From: Anisakis pegreffii
Taxonomy: Eukaryota; Nematoda; Chromadorea; Rhabditida; Anisakidae
NCBI GenBank assembly: GCA_035041965.1
Contig: JAPYMA010002771.1
Location: 372,001 to 436,000, forward strand
Length of the DNA: 64,000 bases
Direction of reading: 5' to 3'
Of the stretch, positions 48,701 to 62,036 are shown piece after piece; the first letter of the stretch is position 1; the number at the start of each line of letters is the position of its first letter. Made by a program: the position numbers and the translations under genes. The notes under the pieces were generated by a model. It was not told where the DNA came from. It did not search any database and saw nothing but the letters and a program-made list of their open reading frames with translations.

Positions 48701-51700
48701 TCAGTTAATAAACAAGCACAAATCGATACCGTATCAAGACATGCGGCCTGTAGCCATCTCAACGACTGCGTTGTCAGAAGGGGTGCTTCCAGAAGGATTT
48801 TGTGGAATAAACTAAAAATAAATTCAGAACGTCACAATCAAATATAAATTTATTCCATGGTTTTAGCTTGAGCTAAGAAGATGAAATCAAACGAGTGCGA
48901 TTTTGAATAGAGAACATCGGGAACACAGCTAGATCAACTTCGTATGGTAAGCAATAAAGCACGATGCTGCCTGCATCTAATAGAAAGCAAACAGCTGACA
49001 ACAACTCAATTCATAAAAACGTACGTCTCTTTATGCTCTCCTCTTTCAAACAGTGTTTTGAGGAGAGTACATAAAACCGAATCGTACCGTTCATATCGTC
49101 GCGTTTCCGACGCACTTATGTTCGTAATTTCTGATCGATGACACAGTGAATACCTAAAACATTCCGCAATTCAACTCATAACTGCAAACCGATCTAATCA
49201 AATAATCCACTGCACTTTATCATGCTTTACCATATTCGTTGTCAGTTCCGCCTTCACTTATCATGATTACCATGATCAACTGTTACTCGAGTAGTTTAGT
49301 TGACTATAAGAGAGAATCTCATCAGATGCTTTCTTACAGCTATAACACAGCTCAAAATTAGACTTCGGCTTTTGCCAAATTGGCCCCTCTCTGGATAAGC
49401 TCGACCCAGTGCAAAGACTGTTACGCTCTCAGAAGCAGTGGCAGTTTAAGCTATTTTTGCAGAAAACACGTTAAACGAAACATTCTCTGCTATTGTCATT
49501 ACGATTTCCATAACCAACATAATTCATCGGAACAGTTCTCCAAACTCTCAAACTTTTCACTAACCCTTGAAATTGCGCATACAGCTCCGCGATCCACATC
49601 AACGCCAACTCAGTACGTGACTTCTGCTCGGCAACGATAAAAGCCATCAACATTTCATTGAACTCATCCTCTGAATCATGCTCGAAACGCGTCACTAATC
49701 TCACCAACAATTTCTGCTGTGCAACACCAGCACCTCCTTGGATTGCGCGTTCTGAACAAATAATCATTTGCAACGATTCTCTTCATTAATGAAGCACAAT
49801 AATTCAATTCAACAAGCTGACATCAAAAAATGAGAGTAACGTCAAAAATTAACGAAATTTGAGGAACGGATCAACTCAAGGACAAACTTTCATTGGAGAG
49901 AACACGCTGGAATGCGAGTAGAATAAGTTTTTGAGCCTCTCCACGGCTCAACTCTTTTGTAACCGATAACAAACCAAATTGCACTTTTGATTTTTGCTTC
50001 GTTGACGGTATCTGCAAATGATTTATATCGAACTGAATCGCACTTCATTGAATTTAATATCAAATAAAATGAACAACATACCATCAACAGATAAATTTCA
50101 CACTCACATACCTATCTATCCTCATCATGAAATTAAGATTTCTTTGCTGCAAAACATTCAACGAATGAAAGCGAAAATCACTGGACATATAAGTCATACC
50201 ACTGGTTGTGCAAACTGTGAAGATGATGGTTCGGTTCGATGAACTTGTTTTGCTGCAACACCGAGTTCATGCAGTGGAGTTGGCGGTATTATTGCGCCTT
50301 CCATTCGCGCTGTTTGACGAGCTGAATAACAAAAACAATTCGCACAGTGTTAATTACACTCACAATGAGAATAATAATAGCAATAGTCCCTATGAGAAGT
50401 TTCGTAACAACTGATAAAAATGAGAACAATCTCTCCTCATCTCTTTACGACCTTTTCTATCACTCAACGTAAGGCTAACAAATATCAAAAATAATCACTA
50501 CTAAACACAAAACTAATAAATTCCGTAACGAGCTCTGAACTAACCAATGAATTGTTTTCTCTTTTCATTCCTCATCATCTCCACTCCCGGCCCCAACTCG
50601 AGACTCGTCAATTGTGTTGCGATCATTCTCGACAGATGTCGAATTTGACTTTCAGTTCCTGCTGCCGCAATTGGCGTATAAGATGCCTGAAAGGCGGCCG
50701 GCATCTCATCCGGTAGCGTTACCTCAAATAAGCAAGATATGCAGCGCAACCAATAAAAGGTACAACTAAGCAATTTATAACATAGTAATTAAAATAACAG
50801 TTGACAAAAATTCGTTATTATAATTTTATATTGTGTTCCTGTGAGTGTAACAATAAAAAATTCCTACTACCAATTATACAGTGCGACTTACATACGAGGA
50901 ATCATTCCAGCAGTTATAAAAATTATAATAATAACCATAACATAACAAATAAAGTACCGATGTTACTAATAAATCAAAATGATAAAAACACTAACGCTGA
51001 TGATAATAAACCCAAAAAACAATAACAAATCACAAAACCAAAAATGTACCAACGAAATGAGCACAAGATTGGTAACAACGCGAGGTGTCAGTCTTTCAAA
51101 TACGAATTTCTCGGTGATGTCAATCGCAGACTGTGAAGTTATTATGCCGTGATCAGACGTTGAGCTGGACGATGCCTTCTGATTCTCATCGCCGTATTCT
51201 TCGTCCTCTTCTCGATCGATCATTCGCGATGAACCACTCGTTGTTCCTGCTGCTGCTGCATTCTGTATCGACGACACTTCATCAACATCATCAATCTCAA
51301 AAATTTTCTCCTTTATTCATCCAATTCCGGAAACTATTTTATTTTTCGAATGAATATCAATTGTTTGAATAATCATTTCGAAAATTTAAACAACTTAGCG
51401 AATACAATCGGCACATGAAAGGTTTCATTTAGAAAGGACGATCTATTCAAATCACTCAAATTTTCCCACATCAAAAAGACCCTCATTTGATTTAATGTAT
51501 TTCCTAGCAGTTGCGTGTTCAAAAGCTCCAACCAGCCGTCGTCTAATAATTGGGAAAATTAAAAAAAAAACAAAATAATTTCTGAAAAATATTCGAAAAA
51601 TGAAAAGAAAGTACGAGTGAAATAGATGAGAACAAACCTTCGTTCGTTTTCTGTCCCGTTCCTCAGCGCCGTTATCATCACCTCGTTGTGATCGTTTACG

Positions 51701-54700
51701 AATGTCGCTTGTGGCTGGTAGTGCGCGTAGCACTTCCTTTAAACACAAAGTGTAATCATCAACTTGGTTGCAACAAAAATATTTTTAAAATGGTCAAAAA
51801 GTGAATCCCTGTGGTAAATCAACCGTTTAATAAGCGATTTCATCATCACAAAATAGTTTTTTAACAATTCAGATTAAAGCTATAATTTATTCGAATCTCT
51901 TAGAAGCTCACTGACTCTGGGGTTTGCGAACAAATGTTTGGAAAGAACCGTGTTAGTGAATCGAGCTTTCACAGTTAAAAAAAATATTATTTTTAAACAA
52001 GTAAAGCTTTGACATAGAATCAAGGACGGTTTACAACTGTAACCAAACTTCAGACCAAATTAGAACTCTCAGTCTTAGTTGCCATCATAAGTCAGCGATT
52101 ACCTGTACGCGATAATCAACGCATACGCTCAACTTAGGAGAAACGTACCGCATGATAGAAAATAAATAAATATTAGTGAACGTATGTGCAAATGGTAAGT
52201 GAAATATTCATATAAACAAACACAACATTGAAAAACCGAACCGACTGCCCCGCTCCAAGATCCGTGAGCAACGTTGTAATTCGTTGATGAAACGGTGCAC
52301 TGCTCAGATTTTTTAGTAATCGCAGCAAATGCATTTTCAGTTCTTTGCGAACACTTTTTACTTGACTCATGGCTAGTGTTGGTGGTAGATTGACATGCAG
52401 AGACTCGAGAGCACCTTTAAAAAGAACATGTCAAATACTTTAACTTCATAAGTGTTATAACGAATGAGTACTGTAAAACCAATTGGTTCAAGCAAAACGT
52501 TTCTCTGCTGAACAGAATGATACGCTACTGCTATCGAACAAGCTGTCATCTGATTGATTATGAACAAACAGCAAACGTACCAACAACACGACTCATGAAT
52601 TGCGGTCGGTGCTGAGCAATATTACAAATGCACGACAGACAGGTGAGTAGATTCAGTGAGGAGATGTGTGCTGATGAGAGTTGATCCAGTAGCGAACTGA
52701 AGTTCAGATTGGATTCGTTCTCCATTTTGCGATACGAGATGAAACGATGGTCACGCGAGATGTCATTCAAGCACATCAGGTCCACGCGACTTCGCTCACT
52801 CTCCTTAACATTTTTATAATACCGATACAGGCAAGGTCTGCATCGTATATCAATGCCGTCGATATGATCGGGCCTAAGCCAGGCTGCATTTGGATTATGC
52901 TTCTAACTAATACCAATAATGATAATAATTCGCAGTAACGATAAGCAAAGTAACAACAATAATAGTTGCATATCATAAAAATATGATATGCAAACAACAA
53001 AAGCAAAGAATTTCGCTCACTTCGTTTCGTAAAGTTTGTGCTAATATAACTGCTTCAAGAAACTTTAGCGTCTGTGTGCGTACTCTGAAAATTAAAATTC
53101 ATTCAATAAAATGTGTTGATCGCTTCTGGTAATGATAAGAATGACAGCAGATTTCGAAAGCTCACAAAAAATTGAGATAAAATGAATGCACCCTTCATTG
53201 TCAGAGTCGATTTGCTGCATAATTCGACCTTTCAGCACACAGAACGCTTCCCAACACCGTTCCACTTCCACGCTTCTCGATGCTGCAGCCCATTTCAGTA
53301 CGTACGCATACACTTGTGTACAAACGGCTATCACCTTTAACAAACAACTGCACATTTTTTTGTTCAATGTTTTCATATGCATCAACCGACTGATTCGTAC
53401 GAAAATTCTGGCAAAATGAACATCAAATTCAATGAAAGAATGAACTTTTTTTGTGACTTTCACACATCCCGCCACACCAAGTTCCATCATATACGATAGT
53501 GATACGACAGCCTTTTTCATCACTTCAGCATCCTTCTTGCTGCAAAAATAAGCACAAATAAACTCCCCACCGAATGCAACTCAATAAAACTTTGATCCTC
53601 TTAAAGTAAAAACTGAGTTTAAGTTTAAGGTAAATTAAAGACGAATAAAGTTGGAATCCGGGTAAACTGAAGTCAAGTTGACATTAGATTCTTAATAAGG
53701 AACGACTTGTAATGAGAAATCTCCCTTACGCAGCCTGGAACACATGATCCCTTCCAACGTTTCGGCTTTTAACGCCATCATCGAGGAAAGAATAAGGGAA
53801 TAAGGAAATGCCTCTGACTGCGCAAAGTTGATTTTTCCTCATCACTCGTTATTATCAAAAATGATCTTCACCTTGTGCATAATAAGAGATAGAACTATTG
53901 GAAAATTAACGTCAGAATTAAAACAATTGAAAATTAGCAAAGGGACAGCAAATTCTAGAGACCAATGCGATATCCTATCCTTGTGACAAGGAAAGGAATT
54001 AGAATGAAACTCAATCTTAACAATTTAATATTTCACCAAATTGAAGGACTTGTTAAATAACAAATCTATCTGACAACAACTAGATAAAGTTCATTAGCAT
54101 CTGTTCAGAAGACACGAATGCTTATCTAATATTCATGAGATTTCACTAATATGCCGATCAGAAGAACAGGAAAATATCAATAACGGCTGAAGACATTTAA
54201 AAAAAAAAAACAATAAATACGCTCATACCAAGCTTTCTCGATGAAAGAACCAACGAAGCATCGCATTTTTGCGTCATTCTCAACAACAAATTCCAGCATT
54301 TCATCCAAAAAATTGTCGAGAAGTGATCCACTTCTATCGTGATTCAACAGTAGTTCTTGAGCCTACGAAAGAATCCCTTTCAGTTAGATAATTTCTTCAG
54401 AAGACATGATGTAAGATGCCTTTATGACATAAATTTGTCATTAATGCAATACAAATTTAACCTTGAGGCAAATGATGAAAACGCTCTCTGATGTATGAAG
54501 CTGAGATGCTACAAACAATGAAAATTTAAAATTCCAGATGTTCAAATAGGTACCTTCTGTAAGTGTGTAATACGTTGATCGACTGTCTTCCCGGACATTT
54601 GCAATGCTTCATGGATTTCATTACCGATCTGAAAGTGATTCTCATAAGAGCATCGAGTTATTATGAAGTGATGAGTATAAAAATAATATATCGAACTTTG

Positions 54701-54972
54701 AGATGGTAATGCAATAAGCAAATACATATTGTTGTTCAAAAAACGATCAACTACTCGGCCAAAATCAAAATTTTGGCCAAAACTGAAATCTGTAAAACTT
54801 CACAGCCTTTTGCTAGTTTTCGATTAACATCGAGCCTCAGCTCCAGCGAGTTTTAAAGCATCTGCATAATTTAATCAAAAATTATTAATTGTAAGAAGGA
54901 ATAAGTGTAGAGAAATGAAAAAAAAATGAGAAATACCTCTTCACTGAGATCCTCACTGCTGTGCTCAACCAT
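45780..54972 (-). CDS. SYMPK: Symplekin, mRNA 3'-end processing scaffold
   Basis: About twenty exons read as symplekin. Exon 1 (54937-54972) is [12 protein letters not shown], joined to [20 protein letters not shown]. The HEAT-repeat region includes [20 protein letters not shown] (about 54230-54363), [20 protein letters not shown] (53.2 kb) and [17 protein letters not shown] (52.26 kb). A Ser-rich and basic linker with [20 protein letters not shown] lies near 51.7 kb. The C-terminal domain has [30 protein letters not shown] (47.3 kb), [15 protein letters not shown] (47.1 kb), [15 protein letters not shown] (46.6 kb), a block with [20 protein letters not shown] (46.3 kb) and [16 protein letters not shown] (45.9 kb). 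Family knowledge: symplekin scaffolds CPSF and CstF and the histone pre-mRNA cleavage factor, and its N-terminus activates the Ssu72 CTD phosphatase. The final short exon giving a stop at 45780 is tentative, and several middle boundaries are approximate. Confidence 0.93.
48019..48123. repeat. MITE-like inverted repeat in a symplekin intron
   Basis: The 25-base ends (aacttggtcaagtgctcaga... and ...tctgagtgcttcaccaaatt) are inverted complements, with 13 bases (ctgtccatctgag) exactly matched. They enclose about 55 bases. The size and form fit a small non-autonomous DNA element. No clear target duplication was recognised. Confidence 0.6.
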
Positions 54973-57900
54973 AGCGGATGATGATGGCGATCAAGCAACG
55001 GATGTCAACTTTGCAAACTCTGTTCGAAAGCACCGATCTGAAACGATTACCGAAAACATACTCAAATACATACGGAGATTATCAAATGAAATATTGCACA
55101 ATTCACAAAAACTCATATTCGACTGATACAGTCCCTACGAACTTCATTTATCAACCAATGTCACTACGGAACAATGCAGATTCTCATGCAATCAAGAGAA
55201 TTCTCGATGAATTATTTCTTTTTTCTGGATTATCTGCGTAAAAATTGGATAACCACAATTCAAATATACAAATCAAATTTGTCGCGTTTTGCCAAATAAT
55301 TTAGCACACATCAATTTAGCACGCTTACAAATAATGCGTCCGACAAATATAATATGTCCGTGACAAGTCTAAAATGCGATAAAAATCGCTAATAATGAAT
55401 GAGTGACCCTTCCGCAAATGACAGGTGGAACTCACATTTTACTTGATAGATGTTCAGGAATGTGAATTACTTACCCGTTGAAGGAGAATAAATCCGGACA
55501 ATTTAAACACCGCTGTGTAGCGCAGATTTACGAGAATAAACATGAGTGGACAGCAATAAAAGTTTACTCGAGATTTTGTGTTTGGGTTGAAATACAAAAG
55601 TTCAAGAAATGGGTGAAACTTTTACCCACCCGGCAGAGAAAATTTATAAACAAGAAATATAGCATCATTTAGCCAAGATTGAGTAACCTAAAAATATGTG
55701 TTGAATTTTGACCAGAAATGTTAAATTGTGCGAGTTATGCCACTTGCATGATCAGTGGTGGTATTCAATAGTAGCAATTGGAGTGATTGAAATTCTCCTA
55801 TCCTCAGTGAAAAAGTTGGTAAGAAAAGTGTATATCATCTTGAAGCCAATATTCAGAGGTTTTCAAAAATGGAACTCAACTTAACGCCAGTTTTCAGTTT
55901 GTAGAATCCATTTTTAGCTAGCAAGTTATGAGAAACTTTTCAAAGAAGTGGTGCCAGCGACAAAGCAATGGCAATTGTTTATGGTATTCATTACTTCTGT
56001 TCTTATCATATTTATGAGATCATCATGTTACCATATCTCTTTGCATTAATGCTCCAAATTGATGCATTTGGTAGCCTTGAAGCTTTTTGGTAACCTTCGC
56101 TACCTCTATTAATTTATGGTCGATTATATTTTCATTACTACTTACGTTAGAAGTCGGAATTTGGACTCAGTAATACCCTGCTTCATAACAATGAATCTTT
56201 TGAACATTGCTTACGGCTGACAGTGTCGCAGTTTGAGGTATCTGAAGAAGGTGAATAGGCTGACTCAGAATTTGGTGTTTGATCGCAAATGCCATTTGAT
56301 GAATGCTATCATGCACTAATTGAATAGAAATTATGTTTAATTGCAGGTCACTAACTCGTCGATGACATCAAAAGAATTACACTTCATTGTGATCATGCAA
56401 CCATTCTAAAAATGTTATTGAACGATTATGGAAGAATTATTTTTTTAAATCAACAAAAATTTAATTACCAATCTCATCTATTTCCTCATTGCACTACCAA
56501 ATCCTCCAACAAGGATGGAATTTTACGATTCTTCAGAGAAATAACTGACTTTCTGAAGTTGTCTCAGTTCCTCGGCAGTGCCCTTTCGAAACAACAGTGT
56601 ATCTCAATTGACCAATACATTCATTAGCGTGGCAGTATGAGGGTTACCAATTAGCACAATCATTCTTCTCAGGTTTGCACAGTAACATGTTGGTTTCTTC
56701 ACACCACTAGACGGGAAAAATCGGGAACGGGGGGATTTTCGAAAATGTCCGCGACTGAAAAAACGTCGAGGACGGGGACCCCGAAATTCCCCGCACCACA
56801 CTATTCTGCATATCTTCATAATCTATCTATTGTCTCATACATATTCCATATAGCTGCACACTCAACCTGAACAACGCTCATCTTACTGTAAGATTTCACT
56901 TTACTTATCATCCTGCAAAAAAATTGAAGTGTATTTTGTTGTGCACATTCTTCCTTTGATGATGGCGTAATCTGCCGAAACCTTCGAGGAACGATTGAGT
57001 GTGAATGCGCGCAAAGTTGCTTTCAAAGAAATCGTTATTGCTGTCAGGATATCAGCTGTGAAACTGCAGTGAACTCTTAATTTGAACACATTTAAATACT
57101 GACATACGATTGATTTTTCACAATAACAGTTCAACGAAATTGAAAAGATGCAAAGCGTTTGCAGTGTAACTTTTTTGACTCATCAAAATTTCTGATCTCG
57201 TCTGTTCGGTGGTTTCTCAAGAACGATTAATCACTTGAAATGATTGTGAAGTATTTTTTCGTGAAATATTCAAATGATAGTTGGTTTTTTTTACGTTTCT
57301 TCACGTGTGAAAAGAGGATGGAAGAGGTGAATGATGCAGGTTATTCGCCGAATACGATGAATGATAACCGATAATCGAAACCTGTCTTTTTGCTGATCAC
57401 TTCAATGAACAAAAAACTCCTATTTATTTCATTCTCTTTCGCAACACCAAACAAATTAGTGATTGGCACTATCCCTCAGTCTCGAACGTTCAGTGTTTCT
57501 TTCAATCAACATCATGAACAGTGCTTTTTTGGTGTTGATTGTCGTTGTCAACGTTGCTTTCGTCGTTTTGATTACTTTTGATATCCATTTCACCTCTAGA
57601 TATCACCTTTGATTCACACAAAACTACGCTGAATGTTTCACAAAAGGCATGTTGAAAAAGGTTACTTCTTTTATACGGTGTTTCGATGAACGCAATTCAC
57701 TTGTCGCAGAAATTCTTTCGGACACATCTTTATTCATTAACCGCAAACAATCGCTTACTCTGTGCAATGTTCGCCCTCGTTTTCCGCACCAATTCCTCAG
57801 CGTTTCAATTCCACCAACACCTTGATAATGTTGTCGTCAGTGAAGCGACGAGAAACATCTGAGATCATCTTTGATTGAAATATCATTTTCATGTTTTCCA

Positions 57901-58064
57901 TGTCAGATTATTGTGTATGTATTCTCAGTTTATCGCGATTATATATTATATCTTAAATTGCGACCTGTCTCATGCCTACTGATGAATATTCACTAGTAAC
58001 GTGAATGAAAACGAGATTTTAAATTACATGGAAGTGGTAAAGTTTTGCAGTCTTTTTCGAAGTG
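54973..58064. other. Intergenic region upstream of symplekin
   Basis: About 3.1 kb without a supported multi-exon gene. It contains the symplekin promoter side, a GC-rich mobile-element relative near 56.7 kb, and short plus-strand frames. One of these, near 57.51 kb, is a 32-codon hydrophobic stretch (MNSAFLVLIVVVNVAFVVLI) that could be a signal or membrane segment but cannot be linked to further exons. Confidence 0.45.
56700..56803. mobile_element. Diverged GC-rich relative of the hAT-type MITE
   Basis: A short GC-rich block with CGGGGACCCCG and GGGAACGGGG units in AT-rich DNA. Its right end reads, on the minus strand, TAGTGTGGTGCGGGGA, close to the terminal repeat TAGTGTTCRTCGGGGA of the element at 40722-41307. 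The left end is uncertain (either near 56625 or 56708) and no target duplication is visible, so it is probably truncated. Confidence 0.5.
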
Positions 58065-58271
58065 ATGCGCAGTAGTGTGGTTGTTCTGCTGGTGTTTTTG
58101 CTGCTAATCAGCACTTCAATTGAAGCTCGGACAAGAGTGGTGTATGATCATGACAGGTATGATTCAGTCGTATCCTTCAGGCAGACGAGAGAGCTTTTTC
58201 CCAGAAAAGTTAGATGGTGCATTCTCAGAGGTGCATCTTCAGTTCGCGAGGGTGGTGAAGGAGTATTTTAG
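58065..58271 (+). CDS. Possible small secreted protein or first exon
   Basis: The only plus-strand candidate in the window with coding character. It starts MRSSVVVLLVFLLLISTSIE, a strong signal peptide with a likely cleavage after IEA. The frame then runs RTRVVYDHDR and ends 68 codons in. A consensus donor (GACAG then GTATGA) follows codon 31, so this may be the first exon of a longer gene whose remainder was not found. Basic residues after the signal could fit a processed peptide, but no recognisable peptide repeat is present. The function is unknown. Confidence 0.4.
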   Translation: MRSSVVVLLVFLLLISTSIEARTRVVYDHDRYDSVVSFRQTRELFPRKVRWCILRGASSVREGGEGVF

Positions 58272-58551
58272 ATTGTGGAAGACAAATATGTGGACAGTGA
58301 TGTCCTCAGTTCATTATATAGTCACGTTTGAGATAAGCATTCTCGTGAAATGAATGTTCTTCATTACATTTGTTTGACTAACATGATCAAGTGAAACATC
58401 AACTGCACCTGAAATCTTGATGAAGGTCTATTTCCCAACAATTTGCTCCCTAGATTTCGGATCGAGGTCCTCTTTACTGCACAAACGAAGACTACCTATA
58501 AAACAGAGGAATACTGAAAGGAATGAAAGAGCAGCTAGCTGAAATTTATCT

Positions 58552-58594
58552 AATTAGATAAGAAATTGAACCAGCTTCAATTTCTTATCTAATT
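58552..58594. repeat. Perfect 19-base hairpin
   Basis: aattagataagaaattgaa (58552-58570) and its exact reverse complement (58576-58594) are separated by the five bases ccagc. It lies between a plus-strand signal-peptide ORF and the minus-strand secreted-protein gene. A role as a small palindromic repeat, an RNA hairpin or a cruciform is possible. Confidence 0.85.
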
Positions 58595-59543
58595 GGTCTT
58601 GAAAATACTATCGACTGTACGCTCAGTCGATGTGAATCGTTGTTCAAGATATATAAACAGAGTCATGTTCTGAAGAGACATATAAACAAGGAATATATTT
58701 AGAATTCGTTCGAATGACCCCATGTATCGCGCCAAACGATTCGTCATTGACACAGTCAAACCGATCACTCGAACGGTAATTTTCCAGCTCGATCTTACCA
58801 AGCAATCGAACAATTCCTTCGTTCGTTCAAAATTGTCTCCCACGTCTGATTGGATCGAAAATTGCTCGCTAATTTTCATCATTTACAGCAACCGTTGGGT
58901 CGTTTCAGTCGTCTAATTCACCGTGTATAATCAGGCGGTGCATCAAATTGAGTGCCGGCACGAAGAGAGTGCGATGCGGAACTTTTGAAATTGAATATTC
59001 GAGAAGGAACGAAGTTGAGAGGAACATTTTTAGCTTTATTGAATGATTTGATTCGTTCGAATTTGATCATATTCCACTGTAATAGTTTACCTAATTTTTT
59101 ATAATTGTCGGGTGAATTTAATTGTACACTGACTCATACATCTGTATATTCGGTAAGATGAGTCGCTGAGCGAAACCTGTTTGATGGTGTACAAGAAAAG
59201 TAGACTTTTATTTTTACAGAAATGAATTCAAAATTTGTTATTGCATGAGAAAATGCATGAGTCGAGATACGATTATATTCAATCACCGAGTCTGAATGAT
59301 GTTTTCATTCATAAATCAACAAATAAAGACACCTTACGCCTTCTTGAGCAAAGTTTTTGTATCTATTCATTGTTCATTTTCAGCTCGAAGGCTACTGTTT
59401 TTGACGATGAAACTGTTGTTATCACATAAAAATTTGTACACTGATATGCCGTTGTATTCCACATTTTTGGTATCTCTTTTCGTTCATTATCAAATGCTCA
59501 TTAACACATGCGTAACATTTTGAGCTTTCCATAGTATTTTTAT

Positions 59544-59545
<2 letters not shown>

Positions 59546-59587
<42 letters not shown>
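59546..59587. repeat. (AT)n microsatellite
   Basis: Forty-two bases of alternating A and T, starting 27 bases beyond the stop codon of the secreted-protein gene on the minus strand, so probably in its 3' untranslated region or flank. Confidence 0.95.
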
Positions 59588-59590
<3 letters not shown>

Positions 59591-59613
59591 AATATCATAA
59601 GTATCAGTAAAAA

Positions 59614-62029
59614 TTAAGTAAGGAATGTGGGCTTGGGTGGTGTAGCATTTCGAACAATACACTTACAGTTATGTACAAACACATTACCAAAATCATGACA
59701 CTGCGTGCACCAGTTAACATTGAATATATCTTTGCAGCTGTTCGTTATAAAATCCCAACTACACCCTAACGTGTCATCTGTTGGAGATGGTGTTGCCATT
59801 GTTGAATTTACTGTTCGTAGATTGTTTGTGAATGGAATGTTGTTGATGGATGACTGCTGTGCTGAGAATGAAGGAGAAGCGGGAATGTTGTTTTTAGCTG
59901 CGAATGAGGCTTTTTGAGAGGGATAAACGATGAGACCTATTTGTTGTGCTGCTGTCGTATTCACCAAAACCGGTAACGCTATCCATGGACTCATTTCTGA
60001 TGGTACGGCTCCGTACGGTACAACGGCGGTTGAACGTAACGCAGATAATGGTCGACGAATGGTTGAGTTGGACGATGGCTTTGGTGGTGTTGTCTCGAAA
60101 GAGGGTGATTTATTAAGATGTGTTGGCTTAGCAATAGAATGAGGTGTTTGAGGCAGTGAAGATGCAATCTGATTGGGCATACGAAACATAGATGAAGCTG
60201 AAGCTGCAAATTTTGATGATTCAGAGACTGATGGGATGTGGAATCGTGTTGAAATAAGATGTGGTAAGAGTGGTGCTTGAGTCGATGAAGGAAAGTCGTT
60301 AGGAGTGATTCTTGGCAATATAGTCGCTAAAACCCGGGATGATAAAGCTCTGGGTGGAGGTTTTGAAGTGAGGGTGTTCGATGGTGGAATGGTGACAGCA
60401 TCATTGTTATTATTTTGATCTTCATCGTTAATATTGTTGTTATTATCACCAGTATAATATTTATTGACAGTACTGTTACTGATAATGTTGTCGTTGTCAT
60501 TTGAAGTAGTATTTGATGGTGCAGTTGATATTTTTGTAACATTATGCTGGTGAGCGTTAGGGATGGGAGTTGTAGTTGAATATTTATGGACTCGCAATGT
60601 GGTGCGTTGAACCTGTTTACGAACAAACAGTTCATCTTGAATCGAATTCGAATTGAGATACGCATCGTTATCAATCAGTCGGGAATCTGTACGATGGTCG
60701 AGTGGCTCATCAAGAGAATCTGCAAAATTTCGTTGTTGTGCACTTTTTACAATCAAACAATTCGTTTATAGTGAACGTAACTGAAATGTTAATTCTGAAT
60801 TGAGTTTTGAATGGACAGTTGTTTTTCGCTCTATCAAATTTCATACCTAAATCAGTTTCCGACGAAAATTTTCTCTGGGTTCATCTTTTAATGCCTGATT
60901 TGCTTTTGGTGATTTCGATTCGATCTATCGACAAAAGAAGCGTTTGGAGCCTATTCCTTTAAATGCGAAGAAAGTCGACTGAAATAATGCGATGAATTTT
61001 CCGTAGAGGGAGCAAAGATTGTATTCGTCAAAGTATCAGTTAGCCATAAATGTGATCGAGTGTAAAATATTAATTTCGACAATTCAATAGTAACTGTTAT
61101 GCACTTCTTAAAAGCCACATCAGAGCGAGAATTTTCACATTTGAAACAATCTTCGCCTCTTTTAAAAATGAACGAATATGAATTAGAAATGCTAACAAAC
61201 CAAAAATGGCTTCAGGTAAAATAAAATTTTTGCTTTGCGTAACACCAGATGCTTTCACACGTATGATTCCATCCGAGTGCCCATCAACTCTCAGTGAAGC
61301 AAGAGATTGATCGTGAGGTGTAGCGATCGCGTGTATCACAGCATCCGAGTCCATTTTTGGAGCAGACACTGCTCCTGATAATTATTCCAGCAATTATAAA
61401 ATATGCTTCGCATTTATTTAACTGGATGGCTCTAGGTACTGGTGATACCTTTCTAAAAGAGATTTAGCATGTCGAGAAAGGTGATTGTGAATGTAATCAA
61501 TCCGAGCCAATCGTTTTCTGATTATGAATGATTTATAAATGTGTATCTATCATATGTCTCGCAGAATATAAGGATTTGAGAGGCTTTGCTATGAAGGATT
61601 TATGTAGAGATGCAGTATGGATATTTTGAGCGGTTATCAACTCTGAATGAGACAATGGTAATTGAAGGGAAGAAACTGAAAAATCAACCAAGTTCCAAAC
61701 GACTGTAGCTGGATCAATTGTTATCTTTGAACAGGCTTTCTTTCATGATGATTTCTCAAAGCTGAGCATACGAAAGGATAATCAAATGAAAAGATATTAC
61801 TTTGAAGTTTAGCATGTCGATTAATGCGATTTTGATGATGTTGAGTGAGTAGTAATTGAGCAGATTTCGATAATGGTGGCATTAAAGTGACGAAACGTGT
61901 GTCTGAGGTGGTACCGAGCGCAGCCATATATCGATGTGCTCTTGCGTTCGGTAAATTATGAATTGGTCTGATCGTATTAATACCACAAACGAAAATTGGA
62001 AGCGATAAAAATATTATTAAAATATTCAT
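59614..62029 (-). CDS. Secreted low-complexity protein with Cys-rich tail
   Basis: Three exons (61801-62029, 61201-61374, 59614-60719) join in frame to 502 residues. The N-terminus MNILIIFLSLPIFVCG is a signal peptide. The middle is rich in Ser, Thr, Pro and Asn (KYYTGDNNNNINDEDQNNNN; many PSS and TPP motifs), suggesting an extended, possibly O-glycosylated or cuticle-like region. The last 45 residues carry seven Cys in a compact block (LGCSWDFITNSC, WCTQCHDFGNVF, HNCKC) likely to be disulphide-bonded. I do not recognise the family, but the layout fits secreted nematode proteins. The start codon directly follows TTTCAGG, which decides the start and suggests trans-splicing. Confidence 0.78.
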
Positions 62030-62036
62030 CCTGAAA
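62030..62036 (-). promoter_or_regulatory. Candidate spliced-leader acceptor
   Basis: The minus strand reads TATTTCAG, then a single G, then the ATG of the secreted-protein gene (start 62029). An AG acceptor one base before a signal-peptide start, with no upstream coding exon, is the pattern left by spliced-leader trans-splicing in nematodes. A non-coding 5' exon joined in cis is the alternative. Confidence 0.55.

Noticed and set aside
55478..55672. Plus-strand 64-codon ORF rich in Lys and Trp
   Set aside because: No signal peptide, splice partner or recognisable motif; length is within chance expectation for this DNA.
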